Shown here in pieces: positions 1-11,610 of a stretch of 64,000 nucleotides of DNA. Position numbers and translations under genes: made by a program. Within the stretch, counting starts at the first letter, position 1, and each line of letters opens with the position of its first letter. Origin of the DNA: Eutrema japonicum. Taxonomy: Eukaryota; Streptophyta; Magnoliopsida; Brassicales; Brassicaceae. Under the pieces are notes generated by a model, which worked only from the letters and a program-made list of their open reading frames with translations, was not told the origin of the DNA and did no database searches. Location: positions 35,128,001 to 35,192,000 of the forward strand of contig BSQW01000004.1 of NCBI GenBank assembly GCA_030161315.1. The letters are read 5' to 3'.

Positions 1-298
1 AAAAGAGCACAAATGGAGCACATACCCATTTAGTGACTTCTTTGGGACTCTTGAATTTGCTTGGTAATGGTGTAGATAGCAAATTCTTTGTTTCCTTGAA
101 GAACCGGCAAGAATGGTGCTGTTCTTGCACGTCCTCTTGCATTTCTTTGGTGATGAGGCTTTTCATAGACTTGATAAACTGCTCTCTCACATGTCTTGTT
201 CCTGATCTTGTTCTTGGTGTTTGTTCCATAGTTGCTATGTGGGCAGCTTCTTCTTCGGATCCAGCTGAGCTTGTATCAATGTCCTCATCAACAACTCT
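1..298 (-). pseudogene. unidentified exon inside the CACTA element
   Basis: Read on the minus strand, 298 down to 1 is open without a stop. It encodes an acidic start (EDIDTSSAGSEEEAA) followed by a basic, polar stretch (TPRTRSGTRHVREQF), and continues off the window. A plausible splice acceptor (TTTAAATAG) sits just upstream at 299-307. Its place next to the right TIR and its inward direction suggest a 5' exon of the element's own gene, perhaps TNPA-like, or of a captured gene. I do not recognise a domain. The opposite-strand frame at 33-332 looks like a shadow. Confidence 0.4.
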
Positions 299-539
299 CT
301 ATTTAAACAGTAAACTAAGATATGGTAAGTAAATTTTGAAAAATTTCAATCTTTCAAAATCATTCCATATAAAAAACATATACCCTTACTACATTTTTAA
401 GAATATACAAACATAAGTTTAAAAATATTAGAATTTAAAAGTTTTTTTCTCTGTTATCATGATTCAATGTATATAGTAGTTTAAATCTATGTAAAAACGT
501 ACAAATTAACATATTTACAATTCAATATTGATGATTTTT

Positions 540-1140
540 AATAAAAATAATCGAGTGGAGTTGCTAAACGGTCGCAAATTTGGGACCTTTTTGTGACTAC
601 TATTAAAAAAATGGAGTGGAGTTTCTAAACGGTCGCAAATTTGAGACCCCTTTGTGACTACTTATACATGTTATGAGTAGAAACAAACATAAGTTTAGAA
701 TATTGAAAATTACAAGTTTTTTCCTCTAATATCATGATTCAATCTATATAATAGCTCAAATCTATATAAAAACGTCTAAATTAACCTATTACAATTATAT
801 ATTGATGAATTTCTTTATAAAAATCGACTGGAATGGCAAAACCGAAGCAAATCAGTCACAAATTTGGGACTACTTTTGCGACTAAAAAGTAAGACTACAA
901 ATCAATCACAAATATGCGACTCTTTTGTGACTACTATGTTTCGTTGTTAATATTTTTTTAAATCGACTGGAGTGGCAAAACTGAAGCAAATCAGTCACAA
1001 ATTTGGGGCTACTTTGCGACTACAAAGTCATACTACAAATCAGTCACAAATTTGCGACTCTTTTGTGACTCCTCTGCTTCGTCGTTAATTTGCGAATGTT
1101 TTGCCACTGCATTGCGAGTAGTCGCAAAGTAGTCACACTT
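540..1140. repeat. CACTA subterminal repeat array
   Basis: Repeated short motifs of the form (A)GTCGCAAATTTG(G/C)GAC and TTTTGTGACTAC alternate, often separated by AT-rich spacers (for example 570-600, 625-660, 850-905, 985-1075). In En/Spm elements such arrays bind the TNPA-type protein. The role here is inferred from position and periodicity. Confidence 0.75.
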
Positions 1141-1210
1141 TCGTCCCACTTTTTGCGACCAAAAAGAGAGTCACAAAAGTTGGTCACAAAAACTGTGTTT
1201 TCTTGTAGTG

Positions 1211-3293
1211 AGCTAATCATCTGAAGGAGTTGCTACCGAAATTTATTGGGTTAAATCAATCTTCATTTATTAAGGAAAATCTATTGATGGAGGATGTGTT
1301 GTTGGCCACGGAATTGGTAAAAGATTACCATAAGGAGGCTATCTCTCCTCGCTGTGCAGTAAAGATAGACATCTCTAAAGCCTTTGACTCAGTGGAATGG
1401 AGTTTTCTGCTAAATACACTTCAAGCGCTAAATTTCCCGGAGAAATACATCCATTGGATAAACCTCTGTATCTCGACAACCTCTTTTCCGATCCAAGTGA
1501 ATGGGGATTTAGCCAGTTTTTTCAGAAGTGAGAGGGGGCTACTACAGGGTTGCTCCCTTTCATAAGTGCAAACCTATTCAATTAACACATTTGTGTTTTG
1601 TGGATGACTTAATGGTTTTTGTAGACGGTAAAAGATGTTCCATCGAGGGAATTATCATTATATAAGACGAATTTGCAGCATTATCAGGACTTAAGATAAG
1701 TTTGGAGAAATCGACACTTTATATGGCTGGATTTTCGGAGACGAGTCGAGAGGAAACGACATCGCAATTTCAGTTCACCACGTGGCAACTCTCGGTTCAT
1801 TATCTAGGCATGCCTCTATTAACGAAAATGATGACAGTGGCGGATTATACACCTTTAATAGAAGTGATCTGAGGCCGAATTAGCTCTTGGACAGCTCGAT
1901 TTCTATCCTACGCGGGAAGGCTACAATTACTAAATTCAGTTATTGGGAGTATTACAAACTTTTGGATTCAAGCTTTCCGCTTACCGAATGACTGTATAAA
2001 AGAAATCGAGAAGCTATGTGCGGCGTTTCTATGGTTTGGGCCTGACCTAAATACAAAGAAGTCAAAGGTGGCTTGGGAGGAGATAACCCGGCCGAAACAA
2101 GAAGGAGGATTGGGTATTAGATCATTGCGTGAGGTAAATAAGGTTAGCTGTCTAAAACTTGTGTGGCGGATTGTGTCGGGACAGTCTTCGATGTGGATCT
2201 CTTGGATTGAGAAAGCTCTACTCAGAGACGAGTCATTCTAGTCGATAAAGGAGACGACTAGCGCATGATCATGGATGTGGGAAAAAATATTGAAGTACAA
2301 AGAGTTAGCCAAACCTTTCCACAAGAAAGAGGTGCGTAGTGGAGTATCGACTTCCTTTTGGTTTGATAAATGGGGCCCTTTAGGCAGGCTTATTGATTTA
2401 GTGGGATTGCGTGGAAGTATTGATATGGGGATTCAATCTCGAGCTACAGTTGCCGCCGCAATGACTACGCATCGTCGGCGAAGACATAGAGTATCAACTT
2501 TCAATTTGATAGAGGATGAATTGGAAAAGATAAAAAAAGGGGGAGAACTGGGGAGAAAGATCACTCACTATGGTGTTACAAAGAGGAGAAGTTCAAGAAG
2601 AAATTCACGACAAAGGGGACATGGAACCTAACAAGAGAAATTCCAGCGGAGACGAATTGGTATAAAGGTGTATGGTTTCAAAACTCGACGCCGAAATACT
2701 CTTTTCTCGTCTAGATGGCAATCAAGGACAGGTTACCCACGGGAGATCGAATGAAGCGATGGACCATGGGGCAGAATCCAGATTGTGTTCTATGCGAAAT
2801 CACGGAGGAATCACAGAACCACCTCTTCTTTGAATGCCAATATTCTCGTGAGATTTGGGAAAACCTTGCAAGGGGTCTATCACGCAATAACTTCTCAGCG
2901 AATTGGGACCATAATATTGATCAGGTTCACAACTCAAATCAAGATCGGATCGATAAGTTCTTGAATAGGTATGTTTTCCAAGCTACTCTCTACCAGATCT
3001 GGCGAGAACAGAACGAGAGAAAGCTCGGAGAACATGCATTACCGACATCAAGACTAATCAAGTTCATTGACAAGAATGTTCGAAACCGAATTACATCCAT
3101 TCGAAAGACCAGAGATCACTCATACGAAGATGCTATTGTAAGGTGGTTTAGCACTTTCCCACTATAGCAAATCTACCGAAGATTTTACGATGATTTGATA
3201 TGTAATTCTCAATATAACCTCAACATAATGCTGCATTCCTTGTAACAATGTTTTTTTGTTTGAATAATGTTTACATTCAATTCAAAAAAAAAA
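1211..3293 (+). mobile_element. LINE (L1-type non-LTR retrotransposon), 3' part with poly(A)
   Basis: The RT frame starts exactly at the CACTA boundary and runs through the RT domain, the C-terminal zinc-binding region and a 3' UTR to an A-tract at 3284-3293. The 3' UTR motif TTTGAATAATG...ACATTCAATTC is shared with the short LINE tail near 22350-22380, so both belong to one family. The 5' half lies left of the window beyond the CACTA insertion. The target duplication cannot be tested because its left copy is out of view. Confidence 0.9.
1212..3167 (+). pseudogene. LINE ORF2: reverse transcriptase plus zf-RVT, broken
   Basis: The frame opens with ANHLKELLPKFIGLNQSSFI, the conserved plant LINE RT block, then VKIDISKAFDSVEW with a catalytic Asp, and GLLQGCSLS near 1560. 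There the frame is lost: roughly 45 codons normally found between GCSLSP and the next block are missing, and the reading resumes with KCKPIQLTHLCFVDDLMVF. The active site reads FVDD instead of FADD, with both aspartates kept. Stops occur near 1662, 1869, 2240 and 2265. The C-terminal zinc-binding region follows around 2715-2900 (CVLCEITEESQNHLFFEC), then the family C-terminus (FIDKNVRNRITSIRK) ending at 3167. The gene cannot make a working enzyme. Confidence 0.9.
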
Positions 3294-6078
3294 GGAAAAG
3301 CCGACATGCAGTAAAGGTGTTTCTCTTGTTGCTCAAAGTGTGACGATCCAATCAAGGATCGTTTTCAATCGTATGTAGCCATTAACTATATTAATTGTGT
3401 GTCACATGCACAAGCAATGACATGGCTGAAAAAAGGATAGTGGGATCAGCTTTTGAGTATCTTGGAGTTGAAACCAAAATCATCAAATCGTTTAAGTGGT
3501 AAGAATTATACAAATGAGTGGATAATTGATATTGGTGCATCACACCATACGATTGGTACATTAAATTTTCTAGTGGATGTATATCAATTTTTACCATATT
3601 TGGTTGGGCTGCACAATGGGAATATATATTGGTATTGCTGATCAACAAGAGAGTGAGGTTTTGATAGAGAAGTTGACTTTGACTCATGTTCTTTTTTTCG
3701 AAGAACTTAAATGCAATCTCATATATGTGTCTCAGATGGTTAATGAGATGAGTTGCATTGTGTTGTTGCATGATTGTGGTTTGAAGGTGTTGATTGGAGT
3801 GGGTGAAAGGAAATAACGAATTGTAATTTCTTAAAGATATTATGAAGGCTTAGAATGTGAAGAAAGTTGGTACGTTAGAATCATTATAAGTTTGGCATAA
3901 CATAGGTCATGCCTTTGAAAAAGTGATTAGAAGATTACTAATAGTTGATGATACAAGTATTGATGTTTCTAGTTGTAACATATGTTTCCGAGCAAAGCAG
4001 TGTCATACTGAATTTTTGTTGGGTTTTAATAAAAGTAATGAGTGTTTTGAGATGATACATTGTGATCTATAAAGACCATATCGAACACAAAATTTGTGTG
4101 GAGCTTACTACTTCCTCACTAGTGTTGATGATTATTCCAGAGCTGTCTGGGTATTTATTCTTAACGACAAAACGCATGTTAAAAACATTATCGTGGAATT
4201 TTTGCTCTCATTCAAAGACAGTTTTACAAGCATGTGATGATAGTGTATAGTGATAAAAAAAAAAGAGAATTCATGCGAATGAAAAATTATTTTCGTAAAG
4301 TGGGTGTGATTCATCAGACTTTTTGTGTGAGAACTCCTCAACAAGCTGGCAAAGTTGAACGAAAGGATATAAATATATTGAATGCGGCACGAGCGTTGAT
4401 GTTCAAGAAAATATCCCAATAGAATTTTTGGGTCAATGTGTGTTGAGTGCTACATATCTAATCAATCAAATGTCGTCTGAGTTTAACAAAGTAAAAAGTC
4501 CTTATCAAATAATATTTGCCAAAGCTCATGCATATAATGATATACAAAACTTTTGATGTTTGGCGTATTCTTATAATCAGAAACGACATGGAGTAAATTT
4601 TGCGAATAGAATCTGAAGATGCATTTTTAGTGATATATTTATGCAAAGAAGGAATGAGCCTTATTTGATTTGGACACACGTTAGATTTTTGTATCTCGTG
4701 ATGTCTTTTTATTATTATTGAGAAACGATTTCCATATTTGGACCTAAAAGACACCCATGTGGATGATGCTTGCATTTCCGAAAAGACGAGGTTAATTATG
4801 GAGGATGTTGTATGATTGTAATATGAAGACGTGCTTGTTCAAGATGATATAATGCATGTCTCAACGGTGCAGTGACACAATCTACACATGGAGTAACAGA
4901 GATACATGATGAGGTTGTAGGAGATACAATCACACATACTCATATCGTGTCAGAGGAAGTCGTAGATGCAGAGACATATTGTATCAGAAGGAATTCCAAA
5001 GGTTGTAGTAGAAGGAATACCAGAGACTGTAGCATATACAATGATACATAACGAGATTGTAGCAGACAGAGTGACACAAGCGAAACTTGCAGTAGTGACA
5101 CATTCTGAGACTGTGTAACAATTTACATCAGAAGAAATGTTGGGACGAGGAATGAGAAATAAAGAATCATCCGTCAAGTTGCTTCATTACGTGTAAACAC
5201 AACGTTTCTTATGATTCATCCGCTGTGAGTCAGGAGTCAAGACACGCGTATGAAGTTAAAAAATTTATGAGCTATGACAAGTTTTCTAAGTCATCATAAC
5301 TGCATGAGTTATGCCACAAACATTCACAAAGGCAATGAAATGCCCAAAATGGAGAAGAGAAAAGAGATTGGAAATTAAAACCCAAGAATGGTATAAAACA
5401 TGGGCAAATGAACACTTGCCATCAGGTAAGCATATGAGATTACCTTAAGGTTTCAGGTCTCCTGGGAAAGTAATGATGTGTCGCTTGCAAAAATAATTGT
5501 ATGGTTTAAAACAGACTATGAGATGTTGGTTTGCAAAACTTACAAAGACACTCTTGGGGTATAGTTTACACAAACTAAATCACATTATTCTTTTTCTCAT
5601 TGGTTCTAGCTAAGGTTCACTTGATGTTATAGTGTATGTTGATGATCTCGTGGTAACAAGGAGCTTCCTATAAGTTATACAAAAATTCAAAAACATATTT
5701 GAGTAGTTGTTTTCATATGAAATATTTTAAGAATTTAAATATTTTCTTGGACATGAAGTTGCACGAAACAAGGATGGTACTCATTTATCACAAAGGAAGT
5801 ACGCTCTTATGATATTGATGATGTCATGTTGCTTTGTGGTAAGCATGTATAGTTCCCGATGGAGCCGAACCATCACTTGGCGAAATCGACGGGAGATGTA
5901 TTTTCCGAGGCAGAGAAGTATCATAGACTTGTTGGACGGTTAATTCATCTAGTTGCGACTAGACCATATCTCACTTACTTTGTACATATTGTCTAAGTTT
6001 ATGAACCAACCAAGATAAGATCATTGGATGGCTGCATTGTGAGTTGTGCGTTACTTGAAAGCTACATAGCACGATATT
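3294..6078 (+). pseudogene. Ty1/copia polyprotein, protease to RT/early RNase H, heavily decayed
   Basis: Translated pieces in shifting frames follow copia order. The protease core NEWIIDIGASHHTIG lies near 3515-3560, with Ile replacing Thr in D-T-G. An integrase block follows (DDYSRAVWVFILNDKTHV near 4120-4180), then TPQQAGKVERKDINILNAAR near 4335-4395. The RT active site VYVDDLVVT is at 5633-5660, then FLGHEVARNKDG, the YHRLVGRLI-like region near 5920 and the RYLKAT block near 6050-6065. There are many stops and frameshifts. The reading breaks at about 6078, and the expected next block (CDSD...SSAEAEY) is found at 57080-57250. The gag and 5' LTR are presumably left of the LINE. The exact break is uncertain by about 10 codons. 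Confidence 0.85.
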
Positions 6079-6618
6079 GCCGGCGAAGCTTTATTTCCCG
6101 CTCCGGAATCGGAAGCGGCAACAAAATCATCCGTAATCGCTGTAAATCGTACGGGAATCGTGATTCCAGAAAAGTGGCATTTGGAAACGCTGGGAAAATG
6201 TGCGATTCGGAGTTGGAAGCGCGTAGGTGATATATCGGAAGCTTTGTCGCCTTGTCGGCCGTTCAAATCAAAAACTAGGTTGAAAAAGATGAAGCCAAAG
6301 TGACACGTGGTCTATTATTACTTTGGGCTTTTAATTTATTTTCAGGCCCATTTACATTAAGCGGCTAATTTAAACTTTTAGTTGTTTTTAAAAAAATTAT
6401 TTAATTGTTTCTTTAATAGAATAACATAAACCTAATTATAAAAAAACCTAATAACCTATTGGATCTAAAGAGAAAAAAGAGATTAAGCGATCTTCCTCGG
6501 TAAGCTTCTGATATTTTTTTCGAAATCGTGAACTAGAAGAATCATTTTATGTTTAATTTTATTGGTATTTGAACTTTAAAACATTTTTTTAGTACTATGA
6601 TTTTATGTTTGGTGTTTC

Positions 6619-6660
<42 letters not shown>

Positions 6661-6664
6661 TATA
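6079..6664. other. unassigned segment between copia and the first Helitron
   Basis: This stretch matches nothing else in the window that I can see. Its first 180 bases are GC-richer, with loosely inverted motifs (GGCGAAGCTTT near 6082, AAGCTTTGTCGCC near 6240). The rest is AT-rich and contains a 5'UTR-like ATCTTCCTCGGTAAGC splice-donor motif near 6490. It could be a small DNA-transposon remnant or a gene 5' end. I see no coding region. Confidence 0.3.
6620..6658. repeat. (TA)n microsatellite
   Basis: Uninterrupted TA dinucleotides. A Helitron inserted just downstream, and TA-rich sequence resumes at 7304-7310 on its far side. Confidence 0.95.
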
Positions 6665-7303
6665 CTAGGACTTAATCCGTGCTAATTATAGCGCGGGTAA
6701 TTTAAAAAACAAAAATTTAAAAAATTTGCTTTTATTTGAATTTTTTAATATTTTTAAATCATGCTTATATATAGAGTTGTCAAATGGAATAATTTGTCTA
6801 TTTAAACCGTTTTGCAGTGGACTAAAATATTATTCGGGCTAACCTTCAAAACCTATAATCTTGAAAAATAACTCTAATATTCATCATTTAATAACTCTAG
6901 TTTTGTGATTAGTTCACAAACTATTAAAAAATCAATTTTTTATGTCTAACTTCTTATAAAATTATCAAAATATTTTTTAACTTTTACTTTGATATATATT
7001 CAAATAAAACATAATAAATTATAGTGAAAAATATAGCAAAATTTTGAATAAGTTTTTATCTTTGTATATATATGGATTGATTATCATTCAAAAAATATAA
7101 TATTAATAATAATTAAGAAATTAAATAGTAAATAACCTCTTTAATGATAAATAAATACTTTCCAAATTCTCATCAATAATCTTAAAAGACAATTATATCA
7201 TTTCCTATTTCAATTATATTTTTTTATTTGTAATGGCATAATATGTAATAACTTACAAAACAAAGTTCATTTTCAAAAATGTCTTCTTAAATAATAATAT
7301 AGA
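6665..7303 (-). mobile_element. non-autonomous Helitron
   Basis: On the minus strand the element begins TCTATATTATTATTTAAGAA (at 7303) and ends with a degenerate GC hairpin (CCCGCGCTATAATTAGCACGG) followed by CTAG at 6668-6665. It is flanked by A (6664) and T (7304), the expected Helitron target. The interior is AT-rich with no ORF. Size and ends resemble the Helitron at 42950-43606. Confidence 0.8.
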
Positions 7304-7311
7304 TATATATA

Positions 7312-7911
7312 ACATGATCGACCCGGATCCACCCACTACCTTCAAATACTTTCTGCGGGTCATATCGAGTCCAAATAAGGAAAGTGATCGTTTCTCTTGC
7401 CTTGACGTGATACACTACTTTATTTGGGAACGTGAGATAATCTAGAGCCTATTCTACACATTCTAAGGTGCACCACACTTCACTTGATCAGGCGGATCAA
7501 GTTTAAACCAAACTTTCCATATGTGGAACCCTTAATTTGTCATTAAAATCCAACGATTCCTTTCTCATCAAGTCTACTGCATTTTGGATGTGATCTACAC
7601 CATCCAGAATATTGTCCCTAAGGCACACCACTATCTCCCAAATTTGACCAGATACAAGTGCTTCATCGTGTTTCCTTATTTGGTTGAGTACACATTAATA
7701 GCCTAACGACTAGTTTTCTTATTTACGCAAATCTTCTTTTCTTCTTTAGCATTTTAGACCGTTGTACTGAGCCTATATAAGCTCACCTTTGTCTCTTGTA
7801 CAAACCACATTTCAATTAGTTTTTCTTTGTTTTTTCTTTCAAAGTTGTCTTTGGAAAATTATTCTTGTTCTTTTGAATACTAGTGAGCGATTCACTTCTA
7901 TTCTCTAGAAG
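7312..7911 (+). repeat. LTR of gypsy-like family X, copy A, first part
   Basis: Closely repeated at 50732-51330 and 56327-56925 (for example TTCAAATAC...GCGGGTCATATCGAGTCC, then GTGCACCACAC). Copy A lacks the first ~250 bases seen in copies B and C. It is interrupted after TTCTCTAGAAG at 7911 by a CACTA element and resumes at 14761 with CCTCAGATTAAGTTG. The AGAAG at 7907-7911 is one arm of a 5-bp target duplication whose other arm is 14756-14760. Confidence 0.85.
7774..7780 (+). promoter_or_regulatory. TATA box in X LTR copy A
   Basis: GAGCCTATATAAGCTCAC is kept in all three copies of this LTR (also at about 51161 and 56764). It is the likely core promoter of the family, with TATATAA as the TATA element. 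Confidence 0.65.
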
Positions 7912-8526
7912 CACTACAAAAAAGGCACGTTGGTAGCGCGAAAAAAATGCTACCGTAGCCTTTGGTAACGTATTTTAAAACGCTAGGTTCGCCGCAGCTA
8001 CAATAGAACCCCCCTATCATAGCATTTTTTAAAATGCTACGTTAGTCTGACCTATGATAGCGCAAATCAAAAGCTATAGAAATTAATTTTCTAGTGTCAT
8101 ATTCGTGCTATTCTTAGATTTTTCGTATCATATTTTTAATTTCTGTAATTTGTTTTATAGTGACAATTTTAAAACGTCATTGATTATTTATTAAAGGAGT
8201 TTTTGTCGTGATGTAAGATAATCTATAGTAGGAGATTAAAAATGCCATTGATTATTGTTTCATGGCATTTTTCTCGTGCTGTAACACTAATTATGATGAC
8301 AACTTTAAAATGCAACCGAATATTTGTATCGTGCTATAATTGTATTGCTATATATTGAGATGATATTACCTAATTAATATAATTAACACTAATTAAAGAC
8401 AATTATATCATAAAATATAACTAGATTTTTTATTAAAATTCCAAAACAACAAAGTCATAACATACAAAACATGAAATCTTAAACAGACCATGTAACCATC
8501 AAACATAGATTTCTCTAAACTAAACC

Positions 8527-9000
8527 CTAGAAAATGAGAATCAATATTTTAGTCATTGTCTCTCCTGTGTTTGAGGGACACCGGCTTTGGTGATGATCCA
8601 AGCTGTCATTGGTAGTCTCTATATAGTTATCTAATGGCTGATGTTCGCCAATTGAGCCTAAAGCTTTCACGAGCCAAGATACTCTCCATGTTAAGAAAGA
8701 GAGATGTCCATTGACCCATGACATCAAATTCGACATTTGTGGAGTTATTGGAGTTTTCAGACCCATGAATATCCGTTGGCTTTCCTTTACCATTCCTTTT
8801 GATCTAGCTACTTGCTTCTTTATGGCTCTTCTTCAGCACTGCAGTCAAACACAAATTCACATGGCCATACATGGAATCTACCATTATCAATCAACTCTGA
8901 ATTTTGCAGTTTGATGAGAACTTACCAGATAATCGTCCTTTGATGTCCTCCTGGTAGTGAAGATCTGACCAGATATATGCAGCTGAAGACATTCATTACA
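8527..9000 (-). pseudogene. captured exon fragments, gene not identified
   Basis: A minus-strand open stretch at 8926-9000 encodes CGCNECLQLHISGQIFTTRR and ends at a consensus donor (CTG/GTAAGT at 8925-8921). Downstream, an acceptor-like TTTGACTGCAG near 8848-8838 precedes a second open stretch running to 8527 (SWVNGHLSFLTWRVSW in one frame, VEFDVMGQWTSLFLNMESI in another). The exon-intron layout suggests a captured gene. I cannot name it or choose the second exon's frame. Confidence 0.35.
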
Positions 9001-9135
9001 TCCACAAACTAAGTTACGATTAAAGGCCACCTAGATTTCGTCACACCGTAAGAGGAAACAATGAGATAATGAAGCAACCACAAAGAAGAAGCAGAACAGA
9101 CTCTAATGGCATATTATCAAAATTCACGGAATCAT

Positions 9136-9263
9136 CTTGGGAGGTTTGAATGGGTAATCTGGAGGAAAATGGATGGTTACAAGGAAAACACCTCCAGCAT
9201 AAGGACTGTTTGAAGGACCCATTATCGTTGCCTGCCAATGAAACATGTCTTCAACAACATGAC
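9136..9263 (-). pseudogene. captured exon of a ubiquitin-conjugating enzyme E2
   Basis: The minus-strand frame reads GHVVEDMFHWQATIMGPSNS and continues PYAGGVFLVTIHFPPDYPF then KPPK. This is the signature stretch of the plant UBC8/10/28 class of E2 enzymes, where the family has GPVAEDMFHWQATIMGP. It begins at an intact acceptor (AACAG/GT at about 9264) and ends at K, where the gene normally has an exon junction. Instead of a donor the sequence runs into ATGATTCCGTGA, so the rest of the gene is absent, including the catalytic-cysteine exon. This fragment cannot encode an active E2. Identification by motif is strong; which UBC gene is the donor is unknown. Confidence 0.9.
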
Positions 9264-9941
9264 CTGTTCAACAAAAAAAAACCAAAATCAACAAGTTATT
9301 AAACTCGATATCAGCCCCACACGAACACGAAGAACTTTGAAACAAAGAGATGAGGGTTTTCTTCAGAAATATTAACCAGATCCCAGAAAGTAACACAATG
9401 AACGAGTTTGACACTTGGAATTACAAGGTCTATCCCAAACAAATTAGAAAACGAGATATACCAATTTAGTTCTAGCTAGAGATATACCAATTTCGTTCTA
9501 GCCAGAGAAAATTTAGAGAGACCAAGGCACTTGAAAGCTTCCTCACTGAGAAAGGAGTTGGGGGTTGGGACGGCATAAGGAATAAGAAGAGAAGAGGAGT
9601 ATATAAGACGAGTTCTTCGGAGAGACATGAGATGGATCAAGAGATAACCATCGTGAGAGGGATCGAGAGAGAAAGAAGAGAGAAAAAGAAGAGAGAAGAC
9701 TTACATGGGTCGACGGCGGCTGTAGAGGAGGAAGGAGATGAAAGAGTAGGAGAAGAGGAGAAAAAGAAGGAGTTGATTAATGTCCGTTGGATTGAATATC
9801 ATCAACGGTTGATATTAAAACAAAAGTGGAATCCTTGTGACTATGGATTAACCAATCAGAAGCTTTCATTTGGTAATATAGTTTTTATTTATTTAATTTT
9901 GATGTTTAAATCTAAAATCTAAGATTTATAATTCATAATTT

Positions 9942-10920
9942 AGGATTTGGGAATTGGGGTTTTAAGATTTAAAAATAAATATATTTGATTTTAAGATTTA
10001 TATTTTTTTTGTAATTCACAAATAGGAAAAATATGTTTCAAACGTTAATCATAAACACTATACTCCAATACTCTAAATCCTAAACCCTATACACTAATTC
10101 AAACTTAAAGAATTATTCTGTTTAGACATTAAATCAAACCTTAAACCCTATACACCAAATCAAATCCTAAAACTTAAGTAAGGATTTGGGAATTGGGGTT
10201 TTAAGATTTATATTTTGATTATAAGATTTATATTTTTTTGTAATTGACAAATAGTAAAAATATGTTTCAAATGTGAATCGTTAACACTATACTCCAATAC
10301 TATAAATCCTAAACCATATACAATAATTCAAACTAAAAGAATTATTATGTTTAGACACTAAATCAAACCTTAAACCCTATACACTATATTTCAAACCCTA
10401 AATCATTCAGACTAAACCTAACCCTAAACCCTATACACTAAATCAAACTCGAAAATTATATTTCACATAACCTAAACTCTAAACGCCAATGCCCTAAACC
10501 CTAAATTAAATATTCAAAAATTAATTCTTCTTTTATTTATAATTTTGAAATTTGTATTTACACATTAAGAGACAAATTTATTGTATATTCCAATGTTAAT
10601 TGAGTAATTACAAAAAATTATATTTCACAAACTTTTCTTTGTAATTTTGTATGTGTAATAATTTGTTGTATTTTTAAATTAGAAATAGAAAAACGTATAC
10701 CCTAAACCGTATGAGATCCATATAGCCTAAATCCCAAATCAAATATTAACATACCCCAAACTCTATACCCTAAACTCTAAATCAAAGATTCATTAACCTT
10801 TCTTTTTTTATTTTACGTTATTAATATGAAACAATAATTATGTTTTTAATATGAAACAATAAAACTAAAAAAATATTTCAAACCCTATACCATATACCAT
10901 ATACCCTATACCCTATACCA
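9942..10920. repeat. degenerate telomere-like tract with a 239-bp tandem duplication
   Basis: Variants of CCCTAAACCCTATACACTAAATC recur across this AT-rich stretch. A larger unit starting AGGATTTGGGAATTGGGG is repeated at 9942 and 10181 (239-bp spacing). The plant telomere heptamer CCCTAAA occurs only in broken form. There is no coding potential. Confidence 0.7.
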
Positions 10921-11267
10921 TATACCCTAAGCTCTAAATCAAATTCACTAGCTTTTTTGTATTATTTTGTATTTTGTTTTATGTTTTTAGTATTAAACAA
11001 TATTTTGTTGTATTTTTTTTTAGTTGAGAAATAAAACAAACACTCATGGTCATTTAGCTAATTATTTATCTATCTATACTCTATAGTTATCTACCTAATT
11101 GACTCTTTTTATTTTGTAAACTTAATTTTTGGTATAGATATATGCAATGATACAATCCTTCCCACAACATCCTTTAATATTTCCTATAAGATGCAATCCC
11201 AAAAACAATATTTGATTTCATTAGACTAAAATCATTTTTTGGTGATCATGAATATGGGAGGACATAA

Positions 11268-11394
11268 ATGAAGCATCATCAACTTTTTGTTTCACGCACT
11301 GCTCCAAATCGTTTACCGCTTCATTTCTCGTCTTCTGGAGCTTAGCAGCCTCAAACTTATCTTGACAAACAACCAAATATCTATTCAGCCTCTC
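11268..11394 (-). pseudogene. captured exon, coiled-coil-like, gene not identified
   Basis: The minus-strand frame after a possible GTAG acceptor reads RLNRYLVVCQDKFEAAKLQK, then TRNEAVNDLEQCVKQKVDDA. The stretch is charged and heptad-like with no stop, and looks like a helical exon of an ordinary gene. It lies near the O-fucosyltransferase-like exon, but nothing links the two beyond orientation. Confidence 0.45.
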
Positions 11395-11521
11395 CTACAT
11401 AACAAAATGAAAACACAAACTTGAATGGTCAAATGATGTCTGGTCAAATAACAAATCAAATTCCATGATCACGGGTGATGGAAACTTTCAAAAGGAAGCA
11501 TAACCAGAAACCAATAGTAAC

Positions 11522-11610
11522 CTGGAATCACGCCATTCACTGTTTAAGTGAAAAATCGGAATGGCAAGAGTAGTATTCAGCAGTCCATCCATAGCAACTG
11601 CATCACATAT
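11522..11610 (-). pseudogene. captured exon of a plant O-fucosyltransferase-like gene
   Basis: An 89-bp minus-strand exon is bounded by a GCAG acceptor (11611) and a CAG/GTTAC donor (11521). It encodes ICDAVAMDGLLNTTLAIPIF followed by HLNSEWRDS. This matches the pattern of the plant GDP-fucose protein O-fucosyltransferase family (PF10250), which has (I/V)CDAVAVA+LLNATLVIP and a W-x-D-S block after it. In that family this block is part of the N-terminal sugar-nucleotide binding half. Only this exon is recognisable, so the fragment is not functional. The upstream piece LNATLVLMQ (11640-11615) resembles a misplaced second copy of the same motif. Confidence 0.72.

Larger units (their letters stand above)
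1..1210. mobile_element. CACTA (En/Spm) element, right end; left end outside window
   Basis: The segment ends at 1210 with TCTTGTAGTG; reversed this is CACTACAAGA followed by AAACACAG, a standard CACTA terminal inverted repeat. The 600 bases before it hold many copies of a GTCGCAAATTTGGGAC / TTTTGTGACTAC motif in both orientations, the usual subterminal arrangement. Immediately after TAGTG the sequence becomes an in-frame LINE reverse transcriptase, so the element sits inside that LINE. The left TIR and matching 3-bp target duplication are outside the window. Confidence 0.88.

Noticed and set aside
33..332. 99-codon plus-strand ORF at the left edge
   Set aside because: The minus strand of the same DNA gives a more protein-like acidic/basic sequence with a splice acceptor and the expected direction from the CACTA end, so the plus frame looks like a shadow.
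6082..6253. A MITE with GGCGAAGCTT terminal repeats
   Set aside because: The inverted match is short and gapped, and no target duplication is visible.
9632..9922. Charged ORF beginning MDQEITIVRGIERERREKKK
   Set aside because: Purine-rich 5'UTR-like sequence with no domain, ending in AT-rich repeats; probably chance.
9942..10920. True telomere or chromosome end
   Set aside because: Heptamers are degenerate and the tract lies wholly inside a CACTA element with matched ends.
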